This document shows positions 1-5,481 of a DNA stretch of 10,863 nt, piece by piece. The stretch comes from Oscillospiraceae bacterium (GTDB lineage Bacteria > Bacillota > Clostridia > Oscillospirales > CAG-272), in the NCBI GenBank assembly GCA_015063655.1, contig SVTU01000044.1, forward strand, positions 1 through 10,863, in the 5' to 3' direction. The position numbers and the translations under genes are program-made. The number at the start of each line of letters is the position of its first letter. Position 1 is the first letter of the stretch. The notes under the pieces are model-generated. The model had not been told where the DNA came from. It saw nothing but the letters and a program-made list of their open reading frames with translations, and made no database searches.

Positions 1-287
1 GCCGCCTTTTTGAGATTGCGTGCACGGCTGTAATAGCCAAGCCCCTGCCACAGCTTCATCAGACGCTCGTCGTCCACCGAGGCAAGAGCCTTCACGTCGG
101 GAAGCTCCCGTATAAATCGTTCGTAATAAGGAATGACCGCCTCAATTCTCGTTTGCTGGAGCATGATCTCGGATATCCACACGTGGTAGGGAGTGGGCGA
201 CTGCCGCCACGGAAGGGGGCGGCGGTGCGTTGTCAGCCAAGCGAGAAGGGGAGAGACGATAACGTCCAGTTCGTTGTTTTGTTTCAT
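1..287 (-). CDS. mutY: A/G-specific adenine DNA glycosylase MutY, N-terminal part (3' end outside the window)
   Basis: The first 95 codons are present; the gene runs off the left edge. MutY removes adenine mispaired with 8-oxoguanine or G in base-excision repair. The N-terminus carries the family hallmarks: PLPWR at residues 24-28, TPYHVW at 32-37, then EIMLQQT at 40-46, in which E40 corresponds to the catalytic glutamate and the QQT segment contacts the lesion strand. WQGLGYYSRARNL at 80-92 precedes the helix-hairpin-helix. The ATG at 285-287 is preceded by a GGAG site about 7 nt upstream, and the match to the family begins right after it. A consensus promoter lies about 30 nt upstream. The [4Fe-4S] cluster and the 8-oxoG-recognition domain would lie outside the window and cannot be judged. 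The gene is divergent from the membrane-protein gene at 414 and shares no obvious function with it. Confidence 0.93.
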   Translation of the reverse strand, partial: MKQNNELDVIVSPLLAWLTTHRRPLPWRQSPTPYHVWISEIMLQQTRIEAVIPYYERFIRELPDVKALASVDDERLMKLWQGLGYYSRARNLKKA

Positions 288-319
288 AGCATCTCCGCAA
301 TACAATAACCTTTATGATT

Positions 320-348
320 ATTATATATTTTGGGGCGGGATCTGTCAA
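320..348 (-). promoter_or_regulatory. Sigma-A promoter of mutY
   Basis: On the minus strand, TTGACA (343-348) and TATAAT (320-325) are separated by exactly 17 nt. This is a perfect match to the housekeeping consensus. The expected start point is near 312-314, giving a leader of about 25 nt before the mutY ATG at 287. Confidence 0.85.
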
Positions 349-413
349 GGGCAAAGTTTTGGCATGATCGGCAAAGAACTCGCATAGAATAGAAAAAAAC
401 TGCGGAGGCGGAT

Positions 414-887
414 ATGAACGAAAGAAAACGCTTAGCCTCGCCAAGACCGCGAGGCAGTCATATGGGGAAAAGGGCAAAGCAAAGCACGGCGAGCGGCAGG
501 GTGCGCAGCATTGCGTTTGGAGTGCTGGCGGGGCTTGCATCGGCGGGTGTGCTTCTGCTGCTTGGGAGTGCGGTGGCATATGCCGATTCCGATCCCAACC
601 GCATGATAGCGCCCATGGCGCCCGTCCTGAATTGCCTGTGCGCTCTTGTCGGCGGGCTTGTTGCCGCACGCTGCCGCCGTGGCGAGAGTTTTTTGTGCGG
701 CGGTGTGTGCGGCTTGATCCTGATGCTGACGTTCAGTGCGCTTGCTTTCACCGCACCCTCGCTTCACACCGCATCGGGTGTGCTTTTCTCCATCCTGCTC
801 CGTGTCCTGATGGTGGGCTTTGGCATTGTGGGCGGTATGATGGGCATTCCCAAGAGCAGGGGCAGAGGCCATGCAAGATCAAAGTAA
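414..887 (+). CDS. Small integral membrane protein, TIGR04086-like
   Basis: A protein of 157 residues with four hydrophobic segments at roughly 32-57, 66-86, 92-115 and 120-146. The segments are rich in glycine and small residues, and both ends are basic. The layout and size resemble the TIGR04086 family of uncharacterised Firmicutes membrane proteins; this match is from memory and function is unknown. The ATG at 414 has a GGAGG at 404-408 (5-nt spacing). A second ATG at 462, with a GAGG nearby, would remove 16 basic or polar residues and give 141 residues, closer to what I recall for the family, so the start is uncertain. No catalytic or metal-binding motif is visible. The four cysteines (residues 74, 76, 87 and about 95) lie in the middle of the protein. 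A TAGAAT hexamer at 385-390 could be a -10, but no good -35 accompanies it. No clear terminator follows. Confidence 0.72.
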   Translation: MNERKRLASPRPRGSHMGKRAKQSTASGRVRSIAFGVLAGLASAGVLLLLGSAVAYADSDPNRMIAPMAPVLNCLCALVGGLVAARCRRGESFLCGGVCGLILMLTFSALAFTAPSLHTASGVLFSILLRVLMVGFGIVGGMMGIPKSRGRGHARSK

Positions 888-927
888 AAAAACAGCAATA
901 TTTGTCTGATGATTTTTGGTTTATGTC

Positions 928-956
928 TTGAAATACAAGCAGATTTGTCTTATAAT
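928..956 (+). promoter_or_regulatory. Sigma-A promoter of the Gfo/Idh/MocA gene
   Basis: TTGAAA (928-933) and TATAAT (951-956) are separated by 17 nt. The start point is expected near 963, leaving a leader of about 70 nt before the ATG at 1033. Confidence 0.85.
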
Positions 957-967
957 TAGGATGTGGA

Positions 968-986
968 GCAGGCAAGCCCTGCCTGC
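968..986 (+). other. Stem-loop at the 5' end of the leader
   Basis: GCAGGCA (968-974) pairs perfectly with TGCCTGC (980-986) across a 5-nt loop. It lies within a few nucleotides of the predicted transcript start and has no U-tract after it, so it is not a terminator. A 5' stability hairpin or a protein-binding site are both possible; the sequence does not decide. Confidence 0.5.
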
Positions 987-1032
987 AATCCGAACAAAAA
1001 AGGAGTTGCCGCCTCGGTGGCTGTGAAAGCGT

Positions 1033-2097
1033 ATGGAAAATAAGACAAATATTGCCATAATCGGATACGGTGGAATGGGAAGCTGGCACGCAAGACATTT
1101 GCTGGCAAGCGACGTTGCGACGCTGACGGGTATATACGACATCAAGCCCGAAAGATGCGCGCTGGCACGTGAAAACGGCATTGGCGTTTATGCATCCGTT
1201 GAAGAGCTGTTGGCGGATGAGACGGTAAGCATTGTCACCATCGCCACGCCCAATCAGCTTCACAAGCCCCTGGCCATTCAAGCGATGGCGGCAGGCAAGC
1301 ACGTCATTTCGGAAAAGCCCGTCACGCTTTCAAGCGAGGACCTGCAGGAGATCTTTGATGCCTCGAAGAAGTACGGGCGGTTGTTCACCACCCATCAAAA
1401 CCGCCGTTGGGATCCCGATTATCTGATGATGAAGAAGGCGTATGCCTCGGGCGAGCTTGGTGAGGTGTTCGGCGTGGAATCACGCATACAAGGCTCTCGG
1501 GGAATTCCCGGGGACTGGAGAGGACACAAGGAGTTTGGCGGCGGCATGCTGCTTGACTGGGGCGTTCACCTGATCGACCAGATGCTGGGCATCGTGTATG
1601 ACAGACGGGTGGAGAAGCTGAGCTGCCGCTTTGAGCATATCACCAATTATGAGGTAGACGACGGCTTTAAGCTTGATCTGTTCTTTGAGGGCGGATGCGT
1701 GGGACGCATTGAGGTTGGAACCTCGCACTTTATCTCCATGCCCCGCTTTTATATGACGGGGACCAACGGAAGCGCCATGGTCAACGATTGGCGTGAGGAA
1801 TGCCGTGTGGTATGCTGTAAGAACTGGGACGAGAAGGATGTGATCCCCGTGGTGACGGCGGCAGGACTGACCAAGACCATGGCCCCCCGTGACGAAAAGA
1901 CCATCACAGAGAGCAAGATCGAGCGTCCCGAGTCCGACGTGCATGACTTTTACCGCAACTTCTGCCTGGCCGTGCAGGGTAAGGCAGAGCAGATCGTGAC
2001 CCAGCCTCAGCTGATGCGTGTGATGAAAATTATGGAGGCGGCCTTCCTGTCCGACAAGACGGGTGCTGTGGTTGCGCTGAACGATACAATTTGCTGA
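1033..2097 (+). CDS. Gfo/Idh/MocA family NAD(P)-dependent oxidoreductase
   Basis: This 354-residue protein has the two-domain plan of the family. An N-terminal Rossmann fold carries the dinucleotide-binding GYGGMG at 11-16, an acidic residue (D36) after the second strand, and TIATPNQLH at 69-77. The family EKP motif is at 94-96, with K95 the usual catalytic lysine. The C-terminal domain carries GGGMLLDWGVHLID at about 169-182, where H179 is the likely second catalytic residue. Members oxidise or reduce sugars, inositols and other polyols, or act on sugar-linked substrates; the substrate cannot be read here. An in-frame TGA at 1024-1026 rules out a longer N-terminus. The best Shine-Dalgarno match (AAAGGAG, 999-1005) is about 27 nt from the ATG, which is unusually far (see findings). 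The gene appears to be its own transcription unit, possibly reading into the microprotein gene at 2175. Confidence 0.92.
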   Translation: MENKTNIAIIGYGGMGSWHARHLLASDVATLTGIYDIKPERCALARENGIGVYASVEELLADETVSIVTIATPNQLHKPLAIQAMAAGKHVISEKPVTLSSEDLQEIFDASKKYGRLFTTHQNRRWDPDYLMMKKAYASGELGEVFGVESRIQGSRGIPGDWRGHKEFGGGMLLDWGVHLIDQMLGIVYDRRVEKLSCRFEHITNYEVDDGFKLDLFFEGGCVGRIEVGTSHFISMPRFYMTGTNGSAMVNDWREECRVVCCKNWDEKDVIPVVTAAGLTKTMAPRDEKTITESKIERPESDVHDFYRNFCLAVQGKAEQIVTQPQLMRVMKIMEAAFLSDKTGAVVALNDTIC

Positions 2098-2133
2098 CAC
2101 ACAAATGACGTGAGCCTCATATGATGGTAGTGA

Positions 2134-2150
2134 GAAAGGGAAACCCTTTC
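2134..2150 (+). other. Short hairpin upstream of the microprotein gene
   Basis: GAAAGGG (2134-2140) pairs with CCCTTTC (2144-2150) over an AAA loop. No run of T follows, so it is not a canonical terminator. It may be a processing or stability element between the oxidoreductase gene and the small gene. Confidence 0.4.
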
Positions 2151-2174
2151 AACTTTCATTCGGAGGTCTCGACT

Positions 2175-2267
2175 ATGAATAACTGCCTTTGCAACCTGTT
2201 TGACGACAACTGGGTATGGATTATCATCATTGCCCTGCTGCTGATTTTCTGCTGCGGCGGTTGCTGA
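2175..2267 (+). CDS. 30-residue Cys-rich single-helix membrane microprotein
   Basis: A short frame of 30 codons with a very good ribosome binding site: GGAGG at 2162-2166, 8 nt before the ATG. The product has three parts. Residues 1-14 are polar, with two cysteines (C4, C6) and acidic/Asn residues. Residues 15-25 are a strongly hydrophobic tryptophan/isoleucine/leucine stretch, just long enough with its flanks to span or insert in a membrane. The end is CCGGC, with C26, C27 and C30. An intrinsic terminator begins 9 nt after the stop codon, so the frame is flanked by both a start and an end signal, which supports a real gene. The design resembles tiny Cys-rich or YjcZ-like transmembrane peptides annotated in Clostridia and Bacilli, some linked to sporulation. 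That resemblance is from memory, and no function can be assigned. Confidence 0.72.
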   Translation: MNNCLCNLFDDNWVWIIIIALLLIFCCGGC

Positions 2268-2275
2268 ACCTACTT

Positions 2276-2310
2276 GCCCGATCGGCTTTGCCGATCGGGC
2301 CGTTTTGTCT
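2276..2310 (+). terminator. Intrinsic terminator after the microprotein gene
   Basis: An 11-bp perfect stem (2276-2286 with 2290-2300, loop TTT) is followed by CGTTTTGTCTT. The stem is GC-rich and sits 9 nt after the stop codon at 2267. Confidence 0.85.
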
Positions 2311-2350
2311 TAACAACCACCAGCACTGCTGGTGGTTGTTAAGACAAAAC
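2302..2350. repeat. Perfect 49-nt inverted repeat between two terminators
   Basis: The arms 2302-2325 and 2327-2350 (24 nt each) are exact reverse complements around a single C at 2326. The outer ends begin and end with GTTTTGTCTT / AAGACAAAAC, so the same T-rich tail serves the hairpin on the left for plus-strand transcripts and the hairpin on the right for minus-strand transcripts. The core is CCACCAGCA / TGCTGGTGG. It lies between convergent genes and may be a third, symmetrical terminator element or a protein-binding palindrome. Confidence 0.9.
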
Positions 2351-2390
2351 AAAAGGGGCTGTCTCAAATTTGCATTTGAGACAGCCCTTT
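2345..2390 (-). terminator. Intrinsic terminator of the DUF3343-cysteine desulfurase operon
   Basis: GGGCTGTCTCAAA (2356-2368) pairs exactly with TTTGAGACAGCCC (2375-2387) across a 6-nt loop. Read on the minus strand, the stem is followed by CTTTTGTTTTG, a good U-rich tail, about 10 nt after the stop codon of the desulfurase gene. On the plus strand only TTT follows, so it works best for the minus strand. Confidence 0.85.
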
Positions 2391-2397
2391 GTAGGTC

Positions 2398-3561
2398 TTA
2401 TATGACGTGCTGACATACCGAGGACAGGGCACGGTAGACGTACTCAAGGTCACGGGGTCGGTTATACATGCCAAAGCTTAGGCGCACGGCGCCACCCTGC
2501 GGTGTGCCAAGCGTTTTGTGGGCGAGGGCGGCGCAGTGAAAGCCGCCTCTGGCACAGATGCCGTATTCGTTCAGGAGGGCGCATATCTCCTCCGAGGGAC
2601 GGTCGGCAACGGAAAACAAGAGGCAGGGGCCGCAGGCGTGTGGGGCATACACCGTAAGCCCCCGAAAGCAGGCAAGACGGTCACGGGCTACCTGATGCAG
2701 GTACGCCTCATGGGCAGAAAGCGCCTCTATGCCGATACGCTTTACGGCTCGAATGCCCTCGCAAAGCCCTGCGATGGCGGGAACGGGAAGCGTCCCCGCC
2801 TCCATGCGTTCGGGCAGGGAATCGGACATATTGGGGCTAAGAGAATCCATGCCGTTTCCGCCCTCGATGAGCGTATCAGGCGTCAGTCCCTCCCGCAACA
2901 GCAATACTCCACAGCCCTGCGGGCCGTACAGCCCCTTATGGGCGGGCAGGCACAAAGCATCGATGTGATCCTTCGCAAGGGAGAGAGTCAGGTGTCCCGC
3001 CCCCTGTGCCGCATCCACGGCAAACAAAATGCCGTGGCGTTGGCAAAGCGTGCCGATGCGCCGCAGGGGCAGGGTGACACCGCAGAGATTGGAGAGGGCG
3101 GTGCAGAGGATCATTTTGGTATTGGGGCGGAGCTTGCGCCGAATGTCGCGGAGAATGGCCTCGTCATTCCTCTCGGCGTCGCACGCATAGCTTCTGAAAA
3201 CGTCAAGCGTGATAAGCCCCTCTCTGCAAAGCTTATGGAGCGGACGCCACACGGCGTTATGCTCAAGGTCCGAGATCAGCACGTGATCGCCCCTTCGAAG
3301 AACCCCCTTCACGAGGGTATTGATGGCTGAGGTGGTATTGAGCGTGAAGCAGACCTGCTCGGGCGAGGAGACATCAAACAGAGAGCAAAGCTCCTCACGG
3401 CAGGCATACACGGTGCGTGCCGCCGCTGCGGACAGCGCATGCGACCCACGCCCCGGGTTGCCCCCATCCCGTATCATGCACCGCTGTACGGCATCTACCA
3501 CGCTCTGCGGCTTTGGAAAGCTGGTGGCGGCATTGTCAAGATAAACGGTCAATGGCGTCAC
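2398..3561 (-). CDS. Cysteine desulfurase family protein (class V aminotransferase fold, SufS/CsdB-like)
   Basis: A PLP enzyme of 387 residues that would remove sulfur from cysteine (or selenium from selenocysteine) as an enzyme-bound persulfide. YLDNAATSFPKP at 7-18 is the classical N-terminus. H101 stacks on PLP, DAAQGAG at 183-189 holds the PLP-binding aspartate, and K209 in AHKGLYGPQGCG is the Schiff-base lysine. ERMEAGTLPVPAIAGL at 251-266 is typical, and C343 in RGGFHC is the active-site cysteine. It fits the EF2568-type subfamily of cysteine desulfurases found in Firmicutes. Start: the stop of the DUF3343 gene lies one nucleotide before the GTG at 3559-3561. A TTG at 3550-3552 has a better-spaced GAGGTG and would also keep the whole conserved domain. 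The longer open frame upstream lacks family similarity. It is probably translated by coupling to DUF3343. Confidence 0.9.
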   Translation of the reverse strand: MTPLTVYLDNAATSFPKPQSVVDAVQRCMIRDGGNPGRGSHALSAAAARTVYACREELCSLFDVSSPEQVCFTLNTTSAINTLVKGVLRRGDHVLISDLEHNAVWRPLHKLCREGLITLDVFRSYACDAERNDEAILRDIRRKLRPNTKMILCTALSNLCGVTLPLRRIGTLCQRHGILFAVDAAQGAGHLTLSLAKDHIDALCLPAHKGLYGPQGCGVLLLREGLTPDTLIEGGNGMDSLSPNMSDSLPERMEAGTLPVPAIAGLCEGIRAVKRIGIEALSAHEAYLHQVARDRLACFRGLTVYAPHACGPCLLFSVADRPSEEICALLNEYGICARGGFHCAALAHKTLGTPQGGAVRLSFGMYNRPRDLEYVYRALSSVCQHVI

Positions 3562-3562
3562 C

Positions 3563-3793
3563 TCATTCCGAAATGCGCTCACGCACGTGGATCTTATGGG
3601 CATACAGCACCTGCATGGCGTTATTCTCCTGCAAAGCACTGATCTGCACACCGTGAACACAGCCGTGCCCACGTGCCGAGGCACTTTTCTTGACGGTGGA
3701 GGGAATGGCGGCTCGGGAGAGTGCCTCTTGCGCTCTCATGGCTTGCGTGAGCGAGCCGATGGCAACAAATACGGTGCCGTTATTGTGTGGCAT
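3563..3793 (-). CDS. DUF3343 domain protein (putative sulfur/selenium carrier)
   Basis: A 76-residue soluble protein starting at an ATG with AAAGGAGG 7 nt upstream (GGAGG at 3801-3805). It begins with a beta-alpha unit (VFVAIGSLTQAMRAQEAL, residues 8-25) and has a single cysteine, C45, in the GHGCVHGVQI segment. This matches the small DUF3343 family, in which a conserved cysteine follows a glycine-rich turn and which is often encoded beside cysteine desulfurase or selenium genes. The proposed role, accepting a persulfide or selenide on C45 from the downstream desulfurase, is inference from family context and from the one-nucleotide gap between the genes. No consensus promoter is visible upstream on the minus strand in 3806-3900. 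Confidence 0.8.
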   Translation of the reverse strand: MPHNNGTVFVAIGSLTQAMRAQEALSRAAIPSTVKKSASARGHGCVHGVQISALQENNAMQVLYAHKIHVRERISE

Positions 3794-3864
3794 GGCGACA
3801 CCTCCTTTCATTCCTTTATGGTATGCTCGCTCACAAAAAAGCGTGTCGAAATCAAGGCGGGGAC

Positions 3865-3893
3865 TTGACAAAAGCAGGGGTAAGCGGTATAAT
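3865..3893 (+). promoter_or_regulatory. Sigma-A promoter of queT
   Basis: TTGACA (3865-3870), a 17-nt spacer and TATAAT (3888-3893) match the consensus exactly. The transcript should start at about 3900, directly at the candidate riboswitch. Confidence 0.88.
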
Positions 3894-3900
3894 GAAGGGC

Positions 3901-3944
3901 AGTGAGTTCGAAACCATCCTCACTATAAAGAAAACTATGGAAGG
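3901..3944 (+). ncRNA. Candidate preQ1-I riboswitch in the queT leader
   Basis: AGTGAG (3901-3906) pairs with CTCACT (3919-3924) to form a 6-bp P1 around a 12-nt loop that opens with TTC and ends with C. The tail directly after P1 is A-rich (ATAAAGAAAACTA, 3925-3937). This size and order (P1, 12-nt loop, adenosine-rich tail, then a few nucleotides able to pair back into the loop) are those of preQ1-I aptamers. A possible pseudoknot is CCAT in the loop (3914-3917) with ATGG in the tail (3937-3940). The element sits at the predicted transcript start of a queuosine-precursor transporter, as expected for a preQ1 sensor. No terminator lies between it and the start codon, so control would be translational. 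Loop residues do not all match the consensus I remember, so a covariance search is needed. Confidence 0.65.
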
Positions 3945-3945
3945 T

Positions 3946-3967
3946 GCGTTGTCGGTGCAGACAATGC
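3946..3967 (+). other. Hairpin between aptamer and queT ribosome binding site
   Basis: GCGTTGTC (3946-3953) pairs with GACAATGC (3960-3967), with one G-U pair and a 6-nt loop. It ends directly against the AGGA (3968-3971) that serves the queT ATG. It also brings an upstream GGAAGG (3939-3944) structurally near the start codon. It could be part of the expression platform. Confidence 0.45.
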
Positions 3968-3977
3968 AGGAAAAGAC

Positions 3978-4493
3978 ATGAAAAGAGAATACGTTACCAA
4001 ATCTCGCCAAAGAACGCTGTTCGTTTGCCGTGCGGCTCTCATTGCCGCTCTGTACGTGGTGCTGACATTGCTCTCTGCCGCCCTCGGCCTTTCCTCGGGC
4101 GTCATACAGATCCGTTTTTCAGAGGCCCTGTGTGTGCTGCCCGTGCTGACAACGGCCGCCATCCCGGGGCTTGCCCTTGGGTGCTTTGTTGCTAATCTGC
4201 TGACGGGTGCGCTGTGGCAGGATATGGTGTTTGGCACGTTGGCCACATTGCTGGGAGCGTTGGGGACGTATTGGCTTCGCCGTACACGCTTTTGGTATAC
4301 GCTGCCGCCCGTGCTTTCCAATGCGCTTATCATTCCCCTCGTGCTGTCGTATGCCTACGGCATGGAGGAGGGAATTCCCTTCATGGCTTTGACGGTGGGT
4401 CTTGGAGAGGCGATCTCCGTCTCGGTGCTGGGGCTTTTGCTTTTGGCGGGGTTGCGCCGCTGCGCGGTGCTTGAGACGAAAGGCAATCCATGA
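3978..4493 (+). CDS. queT: QueT-family queuosine-precursor transporter (ECF substrate-specific component)
   Basis: A hydrophobic protein of 171 residues, the usual size of ECF S components. After a basic start (KREYVTKSRQR) it shows about five to six membrane segments, near residues 16-38, 47-62, 63-84, 88-98, 107-126 and 134-158. Hallmarks of QueT are the AALIAALYVVLT segment at 19-30, the IQIRFSEALCVLP segment at 43-55, and NLLTGALWQDMVFGTLATL at 73-91. QueT proteins bind a queuosine precursor and work with the shared EcfAT energy-coupling module, which is not encoded here. The ATG at 3978 has AGGA at 3968-3971. The gene has its own consensus promoter, a candidate preQ1 riboswitch and a terminator, so it is a single-gene unit. 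Confidence 0.88.
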   Translation: MKREYVTKSRQRTLFVCRAALIAALYVVLTLLSAALGLSSGVIQIRFSEALCVLPVLTTAAIPGLALGCFVANLLTGALWQDMVFGTLATLLGALGTYWLRRTRFWYTLPPVLSNALIIPLVLSYAYGMEEGIPFMALTVGLGEAISVSVLGLLLLAGLRRCAVLETKGNP

Positions 4494-4507
4494 TCTGATG
4501 AATACTC

Positions 4508-4547
4508 CCACGGCTCGCCCAAGCGGCTTGAGCCGTGGCTTTTTTTA
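4508..4547 (+). terminator. Intrinsic terminator of queT
   Basis: CCACGGCTC (4508-4516) pairs with GAGCCGTGG (4530-4538), followed by C and seven T. It lies 15 nt after the queT stop codon. Confidence 0.9.
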
Positions 4548-4589
4548 GAAAAAAAGGCTCGTTTTTTATGACAAAATAGTAAAAAAGTA

Positions 4590-4618
4590 TAGACAAGAGA
4601 TTTTTTTTGTAGTATAAT
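4590..4618 (+). promoter_or_regulatory. Sigma-A promoter of the hydrogenase regulatory/structural operon
   Basis: TAGACA (4590-4595) and TATAAT (4613-4618) are separated by 17 nt, in a very AT-rich stretch (4547-4630) with A- and T-runs upstream of and between the hexamers. The start point is expected near 4625, about 60 nt before the first ATG at 4688. No further terminator or strong promoter was seen before the window end, so it may drive all nine genes. Confidence 0.82.
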
Positions 4619-4687
4619 ATACCTAATAATGCGATGATTAGGCCTTGCAATGCTTTGCGCTGTGATCATTTCCTTACGGAGGCAGGT

Positions 4688-5044
4688 ATGAAGATCAGAG
4701 AAATTGTGGATTTGCTGGATGCAACGGTGCTGTGCGGAGAAGCTCATTTGGACGGTGACGTCCATTCCGCCTGCGGGTGCGATATGATGAGTGACGTCTT
4801 GGCCTTTGTGAAGGAGCAGGCGGTTTTGATCACCGGCTTGTGTAATCCACAGGTCGTGCGCACGGCAGAGATGATGGATATGCGCTGTATCGTGTTCGTG
4901 CGCGGCAAGATGCCCCCCGCCGAGGTGGTTTCCTTGGCTGATGAGGCAGGCATCGTGGTGCTGACCTCAAAGGAAAGAATGTACGTGGCATGCGGAAAGC
5001 TGTATGCGGCAGGGCTTTCGGGAGGTGACCTCGCTCATGCCTGA
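4688..5044 (+). CDS. DRTGG-domain protein (first copy)
   Basis: 118 residues. The start is the ATG with GGAGG at 4678-4682 (5-nt spacing); the upstream in-frame ATG at 4634 has no good site and lies only a few nucleotides from the predicted transcript start. The sequence reads as a single alpha/beta DRTGG domain: a leading helix (MKIREIVDLLDA), then a strand-turn segment VLITGLCNPQ at about 45-54, and IVFVRGKMPPAEVVSLADEAGIVVLTSK at about 67-94. In other anaerobes stand-alone DRTGG proteins occur beside [FeFe]-hydrogenase and GHKL ATPase genes; their ligand is unknown, although in phosphate acetyltransferases and CBS-containing pyrophosphatases the domain is regulatory. The literal DRTGG motif is not kept in this copy. 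The last 8 nt overlap the next gene. Confidence 0.75.
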   Translation: MKIREIVDLLDATVLCGEAHLDGDVHSACGCDMMSDVLAFVKEQAVLITGLCNPQVVRTAEMMDMRCIVFVRGKMPPAEVVSLADEAGIVVLTSKERMYVACGKLYAAGLSGGDLAHA

Positions 5045-5459
5045 TTTTGTGAATTTTCATTTTGACATTGACGGCGATAGCTTTACCTCTGCGGGTGAGG
5101 CCTCGGTGATGATCAAGAAGATGCTCCGCCAGATGGAGTTCTCCCCTGAGATCATTCGCCGTGTTTCGGTTGCCATGTATGAGGGGGAGATCAACATGGT
5201 CATTCACGCTGACGGTGGCACGGCCGACGTCAACGTATACTGCGATCGCATTGAGATCATTCTGGCAGATAAGGGCCCCGGTATTCCCAATATTGAGCTT
5301 GCCATGCAGGAGGGCTTTTCCACAGCCCCCGACAATATCCGCTCGCTCGGCTTTGGCGCAGGCATGGGCTTGCCCAATATGAAGAGATATACCGACGATA
5401 TGAAAATCGAATCCGAGATCGGAGTTGGAACAACAGTGACGATGACGGTCAACGTGTGA
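5037..5459 (+). CDS. GHKL-type ATP-binding protein, RsbW/SpoIIAB-like anti-sigma kinase fold
   Basis: 140 residues forming one stand-alone GHKL ATPase domain with no sensor or phosphoacceptor histidine domain. The N-box is at about 49-58 (E49, N53, H57), the first glycine box is DKGPGIP at 78-84, and GFGAGMGLPNM at 105-115 is the ATP-lid/G2 box. The compact size and the EGEIN-type N-box resemble serine protein kinases of the RsbW/SpoIIAB class rather than sensor kinases. It starts inside the end of the DRTGG gene (8-nt overlap) with GGAGGTG at 5021-5027. The likely role is ATP-dependent phosphorylation or partner switching in response to the hydrogenase-like sensor encoded next. No anti-anti-sigma or sigma partner is visible, so the target is unknown. 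Confidence 0.83.
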   Translation: MPDFVNFHFDIDGDSFTSAGEASVMIKKMLRQMEFSPEIIRRVSVAMYEGEINMVIHADGGTADVNVYCDRIEIILADKGPGIPNIELAMQEGFSTAPDNIRSLGFGAGMGLPNMKRYTDDMKIESEIGVGTTVTMTVNV

Positions 5460-5481
5460 CCGTTACGGTAAGGAGGGCGTT

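Noticed and set aside
359..390. Promoter of the membrane-protein gene (TTGGCA, TAGAAT)
   Set aside because: The spacing is 20 nt and both hexamers deviate from consensus; it cannot be told from chance.
142..669. 175-codon minus-strand frame covering the mutY start and the promoter region
   Set aside because: It crosses the mutY promoter and is antisense to the membrane-protein gene; the protein is low-complexity with no family features. The true mutY frame is another one, ending at 287.
748..1302. 184-codon minus-strand frame
   Set aside because: Antisense to the Gfo/Idh/MocA gene and the membrane-protein gene; no motif and no start signal.
2111..2130. CATATGAT near 2118 as a sporulation-sigma -10 for the microprotein gene
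   Set aside because: No matching -35 element at the right distance; a short AT-rich octamer is not enough.
2518..3330. 270-codon open frame on the plus strand
   Set aside because: It lies entirely antisense to the cysteine desulfurase gene, has no recognisable domain, and looks like the usual mirror frame of a GC-rich coding sequence.
3806..3865. Minus-strand promoter for the DUF3343 operon
   Set aside because: Candidate hexamers (TTGATT, TACCAT) are wrongly spaced; no convincing pair was found, although some promoter must serve the operon.
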